Below, piece after piece: positions 17,895-29,013 of a stretch of 64,000 bases of DNA (position 1 is its first letter; each line of letters begins with the position of its first letter). Under the pieces are notes generated by a model. That model was not told the origin of the DNA. It worked only from the letters and a program-made list of their open reading frames with translations, and did not search any database. The DNA is from Candidatus Sulfopaludibacter sp. SbA3 (GTDB lineage Bacteria; Pseudomonadota; Alphaproteobacteria; Caulobacterales; Hyphomonadaceae). The stretch spans positions 62,001 to 126,000 of the forward strand of contig CAMDAC010000006.1 of assembly GCA_945888325.1 (NCBI GenBank). Reading direction: 5' to 3'. The position numbers and the translations under genes were made by a program.

Positions 17895-18269
17895 CTAGAT
17901 GGACCGGCGCGACAGGGACATCATCAGGCCGGCAATGGCCGCCAGGAGCATCCCGCCAATGATCAGGGTCAGCAGGCTCTCGGGCACCGCCCCGCTGGCG
18001 TAGGTTTCGGCGGTCCCCTGACTCAGGGTCTCCGTATGCGAGAAGAACGACATCCAGAAAATGCCGACGGTGAAGCCCCAGGCAGCCGAGAGAAGGCGCG
18101 ACGAGCCCTGGCTCAAGGTGCGCAGCCCGCCCCAGACCAGAGCGCCGGCCGCGATGAAGTCGACAATCCAGAAAGGCCAGGCCTGCCAGTCGCCCCAATT
18201 GCGCACGATCTCGGCAATCGCGAGGAACACGCCGAAGCCGAGCGCCAGGAAGGCCGAGTTGCGTGTCAT
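17895..18269 (-). CDS. Small four-helix membrane protein between murG and murC
   Basis: A 124-residue protein made almost entirely of four hydrophobic segments (about residues 5-22, 31-49, 59-76 and 99-119) joined by short loops. There is no catalytic motif I can recognise. Its ATG overlaps the murG stop by 4 bases and murC starts 17 bases later, so it is co-transcribed and probably coupled with cell wall synthesis genes. It may be a lineage-specific membrane factor; I cannot name the family. Confidence 0.7.
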   Translation of the reverse strand: MTRNSAFLALGFGVFLAIAEIVRNWGDWQAWPFWIVDFIAAGALVWGGLRTLSQGSSRLLSAAWGFTVGIFWMSFFSHTETLSQGTAETYASGAVPESLLTLIIGGMLLAAIAGLMMSLSRRSI

Positions 18270-19366
18270 AGCTCGGCAATCCGCTCCGCCATGTCAGCGA
18301 GATCCCTGGCCGCGTCCGGCTTGGCCGCAGACTTTGCGGCAGCCGCGCGGGCTTTGAGTTCTACCGGATCAGACAGCCGCGCGGCAATCAGTGCGCCGAG
18401 CAGTTTCGGATTGACGTTGGCTTCCAGCAGCATGTCCGCCGCGCCGACATCCGTCAGCGCTTCGGCATTGGCGGCCTGGTGGTCATCCATCGCGATGGCC
18501 AGCGGGATCAGGATAGACGGACGGCCGACCGCCGCCAATTCGCTGACGGTCCCAGCCCCGGAGCGTGCGATCACGAGGTGCGCCTCGGCCAGCCGGTCCG
18601 GCATGTTGGAAAAGAAAGGCGCCAACTCACACTCGATCTTCGCCACGCGGTAGAGGGAGCGGACGCTTTCGACCTGCTCTTCCCTCACCTGCTGCACCAC
18701 CTTGATCCGCGCCATCAGGGGCGGGGGCAGCTGCTGGGCAATCGCCAGCGGCACCAGCTCGCCGATTATGCGCGAGCCCTGGCTGCCGCCGGTGATGAAG
18801 ATGTTGAGTTCGCCGTCCATCGGCGGAAAGGGCCGGGTGGCCGCGGCAAGGATGGGCGCGCGCACGGGATTGCCGACCGCGAGATGCGCGCAACCGGACG
18901 GCAGGAAATCCAGCCGCGAGAAGCCGCTGGCCACCAGCTTGGCATGCCTTGCGAACTGCCGGTTCACGCGGCCGAGGACCGCATTCTGTTCGTGAATGAT
19001 GATCGGTACGCCCTGCCGCCGGGCCGCGGCGAGGGCCGGGAAGGCCGGATAACCGCCGAACCCGGCGACCAGCGCCGGGCGGTGCTGCTTCAGCAGGCGC
19101 GAGGCCTTGGCGATCCCGGCATTGATCTTCAGCGCCGCGCCCGGAACCGTCCAGGGTTTGCGGAAGTTCGGGGAGGCGGCCTCGATCTCTTCCTTCCAGT
19201 CGGCGGGGAAGTCGGTCGCATAGCGCAGCCCGCGCGAATCCGAGATCAGCGCCGTCTGCCAGCCGCGCGCGCGCAGCTCGTCGGCGAAGGCGCGCGCGGG
19301 GAACATGTGGCCACCCGTCCCGCCTGCAGCGATGACGACCAGCTTCTCTCGGGGGGATTTAGCCAT
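18266..19366 (-). CDS. murG: UDP-GlcNAc:lipid-linked MurNAc-pentapeptide GlcNAc transferase
   Basis: A 366-residue GT-B glycosyltransferase that makes lipid II on the inner face of the membrane. The N-terminal [10 protein letters not shown] motif (about residues 15-24), [11 protein letters not shown] in the middle, TGGSQGS and the nucleotide-sugar region [12 protein letters not shown] are visible. An in-frame ATG at 19414 would add 16 residues; ATG 19366 fits the family and overlaps the ftsW stop by 8 bases. Confidence 0.97.
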   Translation of the reverse strand: MAKSPREKLVVIAAGGTGGHMFPARAFADELRARGWQTALISDSRGLRYATDFPADWKEEIEAASPNFRKPWTVPGAALKINAGIAKASRLLKQHRPALVAGFGGYPAFPALAAARRQGVPIIIHEQNAVLGRVNRQFARHAKLVASGFSRLDFLPSGCAHLAVGNPVRAPILAAATRPFPPMDGELNIFITGGSQGSRIIGELVPLAIAQQLPPPLMARIKVVQQVREEQVESVRSLYRVAKIECELAPFFSNMPDRLAEAHLVIARSGAGTVSELAAVGRPSILIPLAIAMDDHQAANAEALTDVGAADMLLEANVNPKLLGALIAARLSDPVELKARAAAAKSAAKPDAARDLADMAERIAEL

Positions 19367-20513
19367 ACGGCCCGTGGCTCCTCGTGCCTTCTCCGCGCAC
19401 GAGAGCAAGCGCAAGGCCGAGCGTCAATCCCATGCCGACCATCGCACTGCCGCCATACGAGATGAAAGGCAGTGTCAGGCCGGTCGGCGGGACGACCGCG
19501 AGGTTGACGCCGATGTTGATCGCCGCCTGGATCGCGAACAGCGCAAACAGGCCCGCTGCGGCCGTCCGGGCAAATCCGTCCTCGATGCGGGCCGCCGCCC
19601 GGAAGCCCCGGATCGCGATCAGCCCATAGATGGCCATCACGGCCACAATCGCCACCAGGCCGAATTCCTCGGCAATCACGGCGAAGATGAAATCGGTATG
19701 CGCTTCTGGGATCTGCGTCTTCACCAGCCCCTCGCCAGGCCCGGTCCCGAACAGGCCGCCCCGGCTGATCGCGGCGCCGGCCATGTCGATCTGGAACGTG
19801 TCGGCATTGCTGGACGGATTGAAGATCATGTCCACCCGCCGCTTCACGTTCGGCAGCACGTTGTAGAGGAGCACCGCGAGCGCCGCGCCGCCGGCCGCAA
19901 ATCCGACGATCCAGCGCTTGGGCAGGCCGCTGACAAAAAACGTCACGACGAACGCCGCCGAAATCAGCGCGGCGCCGCCGACATCCGGCTGCAGCAGGAA
20001 CAGGCCAAGGGTGACGGCAAAGAAGACAAAGGACACGATCGCCCAGGGCACATCCGGATAGCGATCGCGCTGTGACAGCAGCCAGGCGCACAGCACGATC
20101 AGACCCGGCTTGACCTGTTCGCTTGGCTGCACCGAGAACGCGCTGAACCGGAACCAGCTCTGCGCGCCGTTCACTTCATGCCCGACGCCGAGAATGGCCG
20201 CCATCAGCAGCAGGGAGCCAGCAAAGATCAGCACGCCGAACCGGCGGGCCCATTTGCGCTCCAGCACGCTGACTGCCAGCATCAGGCCGGTGCCGATACA
20301 GGCATGCACCGCTTGCCGGTAGAGATAATGATAGGGGTCTTCGTAGCCGATCTTCGCCGCCGCCGTCGGGCCCACGGCCAGCGACATCAGCAGGCCGATT
20401 CCGGCGAGCAGCAGGATCCCGGCGACCAGTCCCCAATCCAGCGTCCGGCGCCACTCGGTGAACCAGGAGCTGTCCGACCGGGGCAGCAGCGGTGCAGCGG
20501 CGGTATGGGTCAC
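19359..20513 (-). CDS. ftsW: Septal peptidoglycan glycosyltransferase FtsW
   Basis: A 384-residue SEDS-family membrane protein with about ten hydrophobic segments. Motifs include [26 protein letters not shown] (large periplasmic loop), [15 protein letters not shown] and [10 protein letters not shown] near the C-terminus. It polymerises lipid II together with FtsI at the septum. It overlaps murD by 4 bases upstream and murG by 8 bases downstream. Confidence 0.96.
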   Translation of the reverse strand: MTHTAAAPLLPRSDSSWFTEWRRTLDWGLVAGILLLAGIGLLMSLAVGPTAAAKIGYEDPYHYLYRQAVHACIGTGLMLAVSVLERKWARRFGVLIFAGSLLLMAAILGVGHEVNGAQSWFRFSAFSVQPSEQVKPGLIVLCAWLLSQRDRYPDVPWAIVSFVFFAVTLGLFLLQPDVGGAALISAAFVVTFFVSGLPKRWIVGFAAGGAALAVLLYNVLPNVKRRVDMIFNPSSNADTFQIDMAGAAISRGGLFGTGPGEGLVKTQIPEAHTDFIFAVIAEEFGLVAIVAVMAIYGLIAIRGFRAAARIEDGFARTAAAGLFALFAIQAAINIGVNLAVVPPTGLTLPFISYGGSAMVGMGLTLGLALALVRGEGTRSHGPYG

Positions 20514-21925
20514 GCAGACTCCTTCAGCGGTGCGGACATCATGGCCTTCACGAGGCTGCGGAAGACCTCCCCGCGATGCTCATAGTCCTTGAACTGATCA
20601 AAGCTGGCACACGCAGGTGAAAGAAGGACTACCGGGGACGTCTCGCCCGCCGCCTTGGCATCGCGGAACGCCTGGTCGACGGCGCGGTCGAGCGTGCCGC
20701 AGGCCTGCACAGGCACCTTGCCCTGCAGGGTGGCGGTGAAGGCGTCCTCGGCCTGTCCAAACAGGTAGGCCTTCGAGACATGCGAAAACAGCGGCGCCAG
20801 CGGCATGATGCCCTCGGCTTTCGCCACCCCGCCGGCGATCCAGTAGATGTTCTTGAACGCGCGCAGCGCCTGTTCGGCGGCCTGCGCATTGGTAGCCTTG
20901 GAATCGTTGACGAACCGCACGCCGTCGATGGCGCCGATATTCTCCATGCGATGCGCGAGGCCCGGGAACGACTTGAGCCCCGCCATGATGGTTGCCGGAT
21001 CGAGACCCAGCGCGCGGCAGGTCGAATAGGCCGCCGCCGCATTCTGGAAATTGTGACGGCCCTGCAGCGCCGGGCAGTCTTCCAGCTTGCCGATGAACTC
21101 GGCCTTGCCGTTGAGGTTGTCATACAGCCGGCCTTCGACCGCGCTGACGCCCTTGCCCAGCGTATAGGTCGAGGAAATCTGCGTGACGCGCTGCGGGCCG
21201 CTGGCCGACAGGCCGATGGCCATCGACTGGGTATAGATGTCGTCGAACCCGATCACCGCGAGATCCTGCGGCGTCTGGTTCTGGAAGATGCGCATCTTTG
21301 CGGCCTGGTAGCCATCCATGCCGCCATGCCGGTCGAGATGGTCTGGCGACAGGTTCAGCATCACAGCGACATTGCAGTGCAGGCTCTTCACCAGGTCGAG
21401 CTGGTAGGAGGACAATTCCAGCACATAGATCGCGTTGGAATGCAGCGCGGCGAGATCCAGCACGCCTGTGCCAATGTTGCCGCCGACGCGTACATCGCGT
21501 CCGGCTTCCTTGAGGATGTGGCCGATCAGCGTGGTGGTGGTCGACTTGCCGTTGGTGCCCGTGATGCCGACGATTTTCGGACGGCCGCGCTCCGGCAGCG
21601 CCTGCACGGCGCGCGCGAACAATTCCATGTCGCCGATCACCGGCACGCCGGTCATCTCCGCCATGCGCACGAGGCGGTGCGGCTGCGGGAACTTGTAGGG
21701 AATGCCCGGCGACAGGACGAGCGCGGCAAACGTCTGCCAGTCGCGCTTGTTGATGTCCGACAGGGCGATGCCCGCCGCTTCGGCCTTGGCGCGCGTCTCC
21801 TCGTTATCGTCCCACGCATGGACGCGCGCGCCGCCGGCCTTCAGGGCCAGCGCTGCGCTGAGACCTGTGCGGCCCAGGCCGTACACAGCAACGTCTCGTC
21901 CAGCGTATTCGGTAATCCGGATCAT
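20510..21925 (-). CDS. murD: UDP-N-acetylmuramoylalanine--D-glutamate ligase
   Basis: A 471-residue Mur ligase adding D-Glu to UDP-MurNAc-L-Ala. It has an N-terminal GLGRTGLSAA motif (about residues 17-26), ATP loop GTNGKSTTT (about 123-131), NLSPDHLDRHGG, and the C-terminal LSPACASFDQF signature. It follows mraY by 10 bases, the only non-overlapping junction in this part of the cluster. Full length. Confidence 0.97.
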   Translation of the reverse strand: MIRITEYAGRDVAVYGLGRTGLSAALALKAGGARVHAWDDNEETRAKAEAAGIALSDINKRDWQTFAALVLSPGIPYKFPQPHRLVRMAEMTGVPVIGDMELFARAVQALPERGRPKIVGITGTNGKSTTTTLIGHILKEAGRDVRVGGNIGTGVLDLAALHSNAIYVLELSSYQLDLVKSLHCNVAVMLNLSPDHLDRHGGMDGYQAAKMRIFQNQTPQDLAVIGFDDIYTQSMAIGLSASGPQRVTQISSTYTLGKGVSAVEGRLYDNLNGKAEFIGKLEDCPALQGRHNFQNAAAAYSTCRALGLDPATIMAGLKSFPGLAHRMENIGAIDGVRFVNDSKATNAQAAEQALRAFKNIYWIAGGVAKAEGIMPLAPLFSHVSKAYLFGQAEDAFTATLQGKVPVQACGTLDRAVDQAFRDAKAAGETSPVVLLSPACASFDQFKDYEHRGEVFRSLVKAMMSAPLKESA

Positions 21926-21935
21926 CGCGCGCGCT

Positions 21936-23129
21936 TCACCTCAGCTTTAGGGTGGCGAGGCCCGCTAGGGCGAAGAGGACGGAGAGAATCCAGAACCGGA
22001 CGACGACGCGCGTCTCCGGCCAGTTCTTCTTCTGGAAGTGGTGGTGCAGCGGCGCCATCAGGAAGATGCGTTTGCCCTCCCCGGTCAGGCGCTTGGTGAT
22101 CTTGAACCAGCCGATCTGGGTCAGCACCGACACCGCCTCGATCACGAACAGGCCGCCGATCACCACCAGCGCGAACTCGTGCTTGGTCGCCACGGCGACC
22201 ACACCGAGCATGCCGCCGAGGCCCAGCGAGCCGGTATCGCCCATGAACACCTTGGCGGGGTAGGCGTTGTACCAGAGGAAGCCCATGCCGGCGCCGATCA
22301 TCGCGCCCAGCACGACCGCGAGTTCGCCCGCGCCCGGCGCGAACTGGATGCCGAGATAATCCGCGAACACGAAGTTGCCGGTGAGATAGGCGATCATCGC
22401 ATAGGCGGCGGCCGCAAAGGTCATCGGCACGATCGCGAGGCCGTCGAGCCCGTCCGTGAAGTTCACGGCATTGGCTGCGCCGACGATCACGATCATGCCA
22501 AACAGGATGAAGAAGCCTCCGAGCGGGAGGAAGTAGTTGTTGACGAAGGGCACCGCGACACCGCCGGAGAAGTTCGGGTCAGCTGGCTCGACCGAGGTCT
22601 GCGGCGCCAGCGTCGCGATCCATTCGGCGAGCGGATTGAGCGGGCCCCACTGGGCATGGCCCGCCGGCGTGTGCGCGCCGTGCAGTCCCATGATGATGGC
22701 GCAGGCGAGGGCGGCGATGCCGAACCCGGCGATCAGGCGCACGCCGGCCGAGACACCGTCGGTCGATTGCTTGGTGACCTTGGCATAGTCATCCATGAAA
22801 CCGAGAAAGGCGTAAGAGAAGGTGACGAACAACGTGACCCAGACATACGGGTTCTGCAGGTTGCCCCACAGCGCGACACCGACGATCAGGCCGAGCCAGA
22901 TCAGCAGGCCGCCCATCGTTGGCGTGCCCTTCTTCGACATCTGCGCTTCCAGCGACAGGTCGCGGATCGGCTGACCCTTGCCCTGGCGCGCACGCAGCGT
23001 GTTGATCATCCAGTCGCCGAGCAACACGGTGATCAGGAACGCTGTCACCACCGCCGCACCGGTGCGGAAGGTGATGTAGTTCAACAGATTGAAAGCACCG
23101 CTTGGCGCGGCAAGCCATTCATACAGCAT
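21936..23129 (-). CDS. mraY: Phospho-N-acetylmuramoyl-pentapeptide transferase
   Basis: A 397-residue membrane enzyme that makes lipid I from UDP-MurNAc-pentapeptide and undecaprenyl phosphate. It has ten or so helices, the motif KKGTPTMGG, the Asp pairs in FMDDYAKV and [21 protein letters not shown], and the HHHFQKKNW signature near the C-terminus. A longer frame runs upstream inside murF, but ATG 23129 starts exactly at the family's usual N-terminus and overlaps the murF stop as TGATG. Confidence 0.97.
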   Translation of the reverse strand: MLYEWLAAPSGAFNLLNYITFRTGAAVVTAFLITVLLGDWMINTLRARQGKGQPIRDLSLEAQMSKKGTPTMGGLLIWLGLIVGVALWGNLQNPYVWVTLFVTFSYAFLGFMDDYAKVTKQSTDGVSAGVRLIAGFGIAALACAIIMGLHGAHTPAGHAQWGPLNPLAEWIATLAPQTSVEPADPNFSGGVAVPFVNNYFLPLGGFFILFGMIVIVGAANAVNFTDGLDGLAIVPMTFAAAAYAMIAYLTGNFVFADYLGIQFAPGAGELAVVLGAMIGAGMGFLWYNAYPAKVFMGDTGSLGLGGMLGVVAVATKHEFALVVIGGLFVIEAVSVLTQIGWFKITKRLTGEGKRIFLMAPLHHHFQKKNWPETRVVVRFWILSVLFALAGLATLKLR

Positions 23130-24565
23130 CAGATTTTCCCCGCGGGCCTTTCTGGCCCGCCATCCATCTTGCCCAATACGGCCTCCGCGCTCCATTGGCG
23201 CAAGCGGTCCGCTAACCGTCCCATCCCGGAGGCGTTCGACCCTTTGATCAAGAGCAGATCGCCGTCCTTCAGGGCTTTATGCAGCTGATTCCACAAGTCA
23301 TCCGCTGACGGAGCAGACGCCTGGGGCAGGCCCGGTGGAAGCGCCTCGGCGAGACGCTGCATTTCAGGACCAGCGAGGAAAATTCCCTCGACACCTGCCT
23401 CGACGACCGGGCCGGCGAGGGCGATATGTTCCTCGATCGAGGTAGATCCGATTTCGCGCATGTCGCCGAGGGCGGCGAGACGCCGCCCGCCGGTCCGCTG
23501 CGCCAGCGACTGCAGAGCCGCGCGCATGCTGGCCGGGTTGGCGTTGTAGGCGTCGTCGATCAGCGTGAACGATCCGCCCGCCGGCAGGGCAAGCGTCTCC
23601 GCTGTGCCGCGGCCCGGAGGCGGCGCGTAGCCCGACAGCGCCTCGGCGCACTCGGCGACCGAGCGTCCGGTCTGGCTGGCCGCGAGCAGGGCGGTGGCGA
23701 CATTCAGCGCCCAGTGCTCGCCGACCGCATTGATCGACACTGTCGCGCTGCGCCCGACCACGTCCACCGTGATGCGGCTGGTCAGGCCATCGGTCTCATA
23801 AGCCGTGATGCGGGCCGTGGCGTCCGCCGAGCGGCCAAAGGTCTCGACATTCCCGGTCGGGCAAAGTTCGCGTGCGCGCGCCGCGAGGAAATCGAGGAAG
23901 GCATCTTCCGCCGGCAGGATGATCGTGCCGCCCGCTTCGAGACCGGCGAAGATGTCCGACTTCTCGCGTGCAATCGCCTCGACCGAGCCGAGACCTTCAA
24001 GGTGGGCCGCCGCGACACAGGTGATGATCCCGATCTGCGGACGCACCATCTGGCTGCGCGGGGCAATCTCGCCCGGCGTGTTCATGCCGATCTCGAACAC
24101 CGCGCGCTGCGTTTCTTCCGGCATCCGCGCCAGCGTCAGCGGCACGCCCCAGTGATTGTTGAAACTCTTGGCATTCGAGTGCGCAGGTCCGAACGCGCCA
24201 TAGATGCGCGCCAGCATTTCCTTGACCGACGTCTTGCCGGCCGAGCCCGTCACCGCGGTGCGGATTGCGCCGCAGCGGATCCGCGCCGCAATGCCCATCG
24301 CCGTCAGCGCGTCCAGCACGTCATCGGCCTGTACGGCGGGACCGCCGCTCACCGGCTTCGAGACCAGAGCGCCAGCTGCGCCCGCCTTGAACGCCGCTTC
24401 GACAAAATCATGCCCGTCGCGCTGATCCGTCAGCGCCACGAAAAGATCGCCCGGCTGCAGCGACCGCGTGTCGATCGACACTCCGCCGGTCACCGTGAAC
24501 GGCGCGGTTGCGCTGCCGCCGGTGGCGAGTTCGATATCCTCGGAGGTCCAGAGCGGCACACTCAT
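23129..24565 (-). CDS. murF: UDP-N-acetylmuramoyl-tripeptide--D-alanyl-D-alanine ligase
   Basis: A 478-residue Mur ligase that joins D-Ala-D-Ala to the tripeptide precursor. The ATP loop [13 protein letters not shown] (about residues 106-118; Ala replaces the Asn/Ser often seen), [15 protein letters not shown], the [15 protein letters not shown] motif and a C-terminal IKGSNASGM block are present. It overlaps murE by 4 bases and mraY by 1 base. Confidence 0.96.
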   Translation of the reverse strand: MSVPLWTSEDIELATGGSATAPFTVTGGVSIDTRSLQPGDLFVALTDQRDGHDFVEAAFKAGAAGALVSKPVSGGPAVQADDVLDALTAMGIAARIRCGAIRTAVTGSAGKTSVKEMLARIYGAFGPAHSNAKSFNNHWGVPLTLARMPEETQRAVFEIGMNTPGEIAPRSQMVRPQIGIITCVAAAHLEGLGSVEAIAREKSDIFAGLEAGGTIILPAEDAFLDFLAARARELCPTGNVETFGRSADATARITAYETDGLTSRITVDVVGRSATVSINAVGEHWALNVATALLAASQTGRSVAECAEALSGYAPPPGRGTAETLALPAGGSFTLIDDAYNANPASMRAALQSLAQRTGGRRLAALGDMREIGSTSIEEHIALAGPVVEAGVEGIFLAGPEMQRLAEALPPGLPQASAPSADDLWNQLHKALKDGDLLLIKGSNASGMGRLADRLRQWSAEAVLGKMDGGPERPAGKI

Positions 24566-25998
24566 GCGCGCGCCCCCGTCAGCGCGGCCTGCGCTTCGTC
24601 CTGGTCCGAGAATGGCAGCACGGTCCTGCCGACAATCTGCCCGGTCTCGTGGCCCTTGCCCGCGACCACCAGCGTGTCGCCCTTCCTGAGTTCGCCGATC
24701 ACCGTGCGGATCGCCTCGCCCCGGTCACCGATCTCGCGCGCGCCCTTGGCGCCGGCGAGCACCGCGGCCCGGATGGTCGCTGGATCCTCCGAACGCGGAT
24801 TATCGTCGGTGACGATCACATCGTCGGCCTGGCGGCTGGCAATCTCGCCCATCAGCGGACGCTTCTTCGCGTCCCGGTCGCCGCCGCAGCCGAAGATCAC
24901 CTTCAGGCGGCCGGCCGTATGCGGACGCACGGCGCGCAGGAGAACATCGAGCCCGTCCGGTGTGTGGGCATAGTCGACGAACACCGCGGCGCCCGTCTCT
25001 GTCTTGCCGACAAATTCGAGCCGGCCCTTGACCGGCTTGAGGTTGGCGAGGCCGTCGGCCACCGCCGGAAACTCCATGCCGAGCGACAGGCAGATCGCCG
25101 CCGCGGCGAGGGCGTTGAGCGCCTGGAACTCGCCGATCAGCGGCAGCTCGACCGGCTTTTGTTCGACATCGCGCCAGTAGAGGAACAGCGACTGGCCCGC
25201 CTGCTTCGGCATCAGCTCGTCGATCCAGAGATCCTCGCCGCGCCAGCCGAACGAGACAACCTGCAGGCCGGCGCTCTTGGCCGCCGCTTCGAAATCGTCC
25301 CGCTGCGGACTATCGGCATTGACGATCGCCGGAATGCCCTTTGGCGCCAGCGACGCGAACAGGCGTAGCTTTGACTTGAGGTATTCCTCCATCGAGCCGT
25401 GATAATCGAGATGGTCCTGCGTGAAGTTCAGGAAGCCGACGGCCGAGAGATCGACGCCGTCGAGCCGATGCTGCTCGAGGCCGTGGCTGGAGGCCTCCAT
25501 CGCGCAATGCGTTACACCCTGCCCGGCCAGCGCCGAAAGCGTCTCGTGGATCGTCACAGGATCCGGCGTCGTATGGCCGACATCGATCTTGCCGCTCGGA
25601 CCAATCGCGCCGAGCGTGCCCATCGAGGCGGCCTTGAGGCCCGCCCGGCTCCAGATCTGGCGCGCGAAATCGACCGTGGAGGATTTGCCGTTGGTGCCGG
25701 TCACGGCCACCACGAATTCCGGCTGCGCGGCATGGAAACGTTTCGCCGCCAGGGCCAGCGCGCGGCGCGGCTCGTCGGCGACAACATGCGGGAGACCACC
25801 CGCGTCGGCGCTGCCATCGGAGAGGATCGCCGCGGCGCCCTTCTGGATCGCCATCGTCGCAAACTGGCTGCCGTCCTGCACGCTGCCCTTCAGGGCGGCG
25901 AACAGGAATCCGGGCTCGACCTTGCGGCTGTCGGCCGTCATTCCGATGATCTCGGTCTCGCCGTTCTCGGCGAGCGGGAAGAGGTCCTTCAATTTCAC
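24562..25998 (-). CDS. murE: UDP-MurNAc-L-Ala-D-Glu:meso-diaminopimelate ligase
   Basis: A 478-residue Mur ligase. The ATP loop GTNGKSSTV (about residues 100-108), EASSHGLEQHRLDG, FTQDHLDYHGS and the DNPRSEDP motif near the C-terminus are visible. DNPR is the substrate-selecting motif of diaminopimelate-adding MurE (lysine enzymes differ), so the wall should contain meso-DAP. It overlaps ftsI and murF by 4 bases each. Confidence 0.97.
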   Translation of the reverse strand: MKLKDLFPLAENGETEIIGMTADSRKVEPGFLFAALKGSVQDGSQFATMAIQKGAAAILSDGSADAGGLPHVVADEPRRALALAAKRFHAAQPEFVVAVTGTNGKSSTVDFARQIWSRAGLKAASMGTLGAIGPSGKIDVGHTTPDPVTIHETLSALAGQGVTHCAMEASSHGLEQHRLDGVDLSAVGFLNFTQDHLDYHGSMEEYLKSKLRLFASLAPKGIPAIVNADSPQRDDFEAAAKSAGLQVVSFGWRGEDLWIDELMPKQAGQSLFLYWRDVEQKPVELPLIGEFQALNALAAAAICLSLGMEFPAVADGLANLKPVKGRLEFVGKTETGAAVFVDYAHTPDGLDVLLRAVRPHTAGRLKVIFGCGGDRDAKKRPLMGEIASRQADDVIVTDDNPRSEDPATIRAAVLAGAKGAREIGDRGEAIRTVIGELRKGDTLVVAGKGHETGQIVGRTVLPFSDQDEAQAALTGARA

Positions 25999-27629
25999 AG
26001 GGCACTCCTTTCTGGGGTCCGCTGCATGAAGCCTGGCCGGGCGGGGCGGACACCCTCGAAGCGCGGGGTCACGCCCAGAAGCGGCGCCACGCGTTCAATG
26101 ATCCGGCCCGCCACGGGGGCCGCACTTGCAGACGCCGTTGCACCTCGGCCAGCCTTGGCCTTCGGATTATCCAGCGTCACGATCAGGGCATATTGCGGGC
26201 CGTCTTCGGGAAAAACGGCTGCAAAGCTCGAGATATTTGCGTTCTTGTCATAGCCGCCGGCAATCGGCTTTTCGCCAGTGCCGGTCTTGCCCGCGACCCG
26301 GTAGCCCGCGACTTCGGCGCTGGCGCCGGATCCGCGGATCACCGACTCGCGCATCATGCGCGTCACGATTTCGGCGGTGATCGCCGACATCAGCCGCACC
26401 GGCTCGACCTTGCGTTGCGAGTCGGACACGATAGTCGGCGCCACCATCTCGCCGCCATTCCCCAGCGCCGAGAAGGCTGTCAGGAATGCGAGCGGCGAGA
26501 CGGAAATCCCGTGCCCGTAGGAGATCGTGGCTGCGGTAACTTCATCCAGCTGCGCAGGCACCAGCGGCGCCTCGCTGCCCGGCAGCTCGATCGCCGCGCG
26601 CTGCATCAGGCCGGCCTCCTTCAGGAAGGCGCCCTGCCGGCGCACGCCCAGTTCCCGCGCCACATGCACGGTGCCGATATTGGAGCTCTCGACAATGATC
26701 TCGGTCAGGTTTGCAGACGCCGCGAACTTGTGCGTATCCTTCACCTCGAACCGGCCGACCAGAACCGGCGCGCTGACATCGAACTCGTCATTCGGGCGCA
26801 CGGCGCCCGCTTCCAGCGCGGCCGCGAGCGTCAGCGGCTTGAACACCGAGCCGAGCTCATACACGGCGCCGATGGCGCGGTTGAGGCGCGAGGGGTCTGC
26901 CGCCGGAATCTCCGCCGCGCGGTTGGGATCGAACGCCGGCCAACTCGCCATCGCCAGCACTTCGCCGGTGCGCGTCTCCATCAGGATCGCCGCCGCGCCG
27001 TCCATGTCAAAGTCCGCCGCCGCCGCCGCCAGCTCGCGCTCCAGCGCCGTCTGCGCCTCGATGTCGAGCGTCAGGCGCACGGGCGCTTTGCCCGCCACGA
27101 GCGCTTCGTCAAACGAGCGCTCGATCCCGGCAATCCCCTTGCCGTCCACATTGACCTGGCCGAGCACATGACCCGCGAGTTCGCCGAGCGGATAGGCGCG
27201 CCGCGTTTCGGTGCGGAAGCCGAACCCTTCCAGACGAAGGTCCATCACCGCTTCGCGCTGGCGCGGCGTCAGCCCGCGCTTGACCCAGACGAACTGTTTC
27301 GACGTGTCCGAAAGCCGTTCCTTGAGATTGCTGCTCGCCAGTTCGGGAAACATCTTCACGAGACCGGCATGCACTTCGTTCGCATCCCAGATCAGGCTCG
27401 GATTGACCCAGAGCGACGAGGTCTCGACCGAGGTGGCGAGCAGCTCGCCGTTGCGGTCCAGGATTTCGGCGCGCAGCACTTTCGGCGCGGCCGGGCTTGT
27501 CAGGATCTTGGTGCCCTCATCCGGTGCGCCGGACAGCGCCAGGTATCCGCTTCGCCCGGCCATGACGACGAACAATCCGCAGAGCACGAGCCCTGCGAGC
27601 CGCGTCCGGTCGCGCGAAGCTTCGCTCAT
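25995..27629 (-). CDS. ftsI: Septal peptidoglycan transpeptidase FtsI (PBP3)
   Basis: A 544-residue class B penicillin-binding protein: short cytosolic tail, one membrane helix (about residues 12-28), a PBP dimerisation domain, and a transpeptidase domain with SVFK (nucleophile Ser), SSN in VESSNIGTV, and KTGTGEK. It crosslinks septal peptidoglycan with FtsW. The C-terminal tail is about 30 residues of Ala/Arg/Pro-rich sequence. The start overlaps ftsL by 4 bases. Confidence 0.97.
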   Translation of the reverse strand: MSEASRDRTRLAGLVLCGLFVVMAGRSGYLALSGAPDEGTKILTSPAAPKVLRAEILDRNGELLATSVETSSLWVNPSLIWDANEVHAGLVKMFPELASSNLKERLSDTSKQFVWVKRGLTPRQREAVMDLRLEGFGFRTETRRAYPLGELAGHVLGQVNVDGKGIAGIERSFDEALVAGKAPVRLTLDIEAQTALERELAAAAADFDMDGAAAILMETRTGEVLAMASWPAFDPNRAAEIPAADPSRLNRAIGAVYELGSVFKPLTLAAALEAGAVRPNDEFDVSAPVLVGRFEVKDTHKFAASANLTEIIVESSNIGTVHVARELGVRRQGAFLKEAGLMQRAAIELPGSEAPLVPAQLDEVTAATISYGHGISVSPLAFLTAFSALGNGGEMVAPTIVSDSQRKVEPVRLMSAITAEIVTRMMRESVIRGSGASAEVAGYRVAGKTGTGEKPIAGGYDKNANISSFAAVFPEDGPQYALIVTLDNPKAKAGRGATASASAAPVAGRIIERVAPLLGVTPRFEGVRPARPGFMQRTPERSAL

Positions 27630-27985
27630 GGCGTGGCCTCCGCAGCCTCGGGCGCCGCCTCTTCCGCCAGCGGATCAACCGCCGGTGCAAGGCCGTCCGT
27701 CGGCGGGCCGACGACATCGTCGAGATCGTCCTCGTACGCCATCTGGTCAGCTTTCGGCGGGGCCATGCCCAGCTCCTTGCGGGCGTATTCCTCGATCCAG
27801 TCGCGCCGGCTCATGTGCGCCAGCTCGGTTTCGAGCAACGCCTTTTCCTTTTGCGCCTGTTCGATCTGCGCCTCGACGGCCATCAGTTCGGCGGCAGTAT
27901 CACGCGCGCCATACTTGGCCCGGTAGAGGCTGAAAACGAGAAGGGCGGCGACAAGCAGCCCGAAGAAAAATGCACGCCGGCTCAT
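27626..27985 (-). CDS. ftsL: FtsL-like cell division protein
   Basis: A 119-residue bitopic protein: a short basic N-terminus, membrane helix at about residues 5-22, and a coiled-coil stretch (about 28-70, [20 protein letters not shown]) as in FtsL/FtsB, followed by an acidic Ala/Pro tail. It lies between rsmH and ftsI, the canonical ftsL position, and overlaps both by 4 bases. Sequence conservation of FtsL is weak, so position and topology carry the call. Confidence 0.85.
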   Translation of the reverse strand: MSRRAFFFGLLVAALLVFSLYRAKYGARDTAAELMAVEAQIEQAQKEKALLETELAHMSRRDWIEEYARKELGMAPPKADQMAYEDDLDDVVGPPTDGLAPAVDPLAEEAAPEAAEATP

Positions 27986-29013
27986 GGGGAGGCCTCCAGC
28001 TCAGTAATCGGCGGCAGGTCTATTCCATCATCCGCCGGACTGGCAAAGGCGGCGGCCTCGGTCCGCACCGCCGCCCGCAGTCGTGCAGACCGTGCCCGTG
28101 GATTGGTTTCCACTTCCTTTTCAGAAGGTTGCAGCGCCTTGTTTGTAATCTGCTCGAAGCTCGGCGGGCGCGGCTTGGCAAGCAGGGGCACATGCCGCGA
28201 TCCGGCTGGTACCCCGCCCGTCCGCTCGCGCAGCCATTGCTTGACCAGTCGGTCCTCCAGCGAGTGGAAGGTGACGACCACCAGACGCCCGCCCGGCTTC
28301 AGAACTTCCTCCGCCGCGCGCAGGCCGCGCGCCAGCTCGCCGAGTTCGTCGTTCACGTACATCCGGATCGCCTGGAAGGTATGGGTCGCCGGATGGGTCC
28401 TCGCGCCGCGCCGCCCGCCCACGGCCACTTCCACCAGCGCTGCCAGATCCGCTGTCGTTTCAAAGGGTTGGGAGCCCCGCCGCTCGGCGATCGACCGGGC
28501 TATCCGGCGCGCATTGCGCTCCTCGCCCAGCCGGAAGATGATGTTGGCGAGGTCGCGCTCGGCCATCCCGTTGACGACATCCGCCGCCGAAGGGCCCGCC
28601 GCGCCCATCCGCATGTCCAGCGGGCCGTCCTTCATGAAGGAAAAGCCGCGCTCCGCCTCATCGATCTGGAAGCTCGAGACGCCGATATCCAGCACCACGC
28701 CGTCGACCTTCGGATGCCCGGCCTGCGCCAGCAGCGTGTCCATGTCCCCGAACCGTCCAAGCAGAGGCACCAGCCGCGGAAATTCCGCCGCCAGCGCCTC
28801 TGCCCGCACGATCGCATCGAGATCACGGTCGATACCGATCACGGAACAGTTTGCGGTCTTGAGGATGGCGCGCGTGTAGCCGCCGCCGCCGAACGTGCCA
28901 TCCGCAATCACTTCGCCGTCCGCCGGCGCCAGCGTCTGCAGCACCTCGGCCAGCATGACGGGCAGGTGGCCGGGCGCGGCCGGCGATCGGGTTCCGGTGC
29001 GGGCGACCATCAT
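27982..29013 (-). CDS. rsmH: 16S rRNA (cytosine-N4)-methyltransferase RsmH (MraW)
   Basis: A 343-residue SAM-dependent methyltransferase that modifies C1402 of 16S rRNA. The segment [13 protein letters not shown] (SAM site, about residues 39-51), [19 protein letters not shown], the MRMG motif and [13 protein letters not shown] near the C-terminus are characteristic. It overlaps mraZ and ftsL by 4 bases on each side. Confidence 0.97.
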   Translation of the reverse strand: MMVARTGTRSPAAPGHLPVMLAEVLQTLAPADGEVIADGTFGGGGYTRAILKTANCSVIGIDRDLDAIVRAEALAAEFPRLVPLLGRFGDMDTLLAQAGHPKVDGVVLDIGVSSFQIDEAERGFSFMKDGPLDMRMGAAGPSAADVVNGMAERDLANIIFRLGEERNARRIARSIAERRGSQPFETTADLAALVEVAVGGRRGARTHPATHTFQAIRMYVNDELGELARGLRAAEEVLKPGGRLVVVTFHSLEDRLVKQWLRERTGGVPAGSRHVPLLAKPRPPSFEQITNKALQPSEKEVETNPRARSARLRAAVRTEAAAFASPADDGIDLPPITELEASP

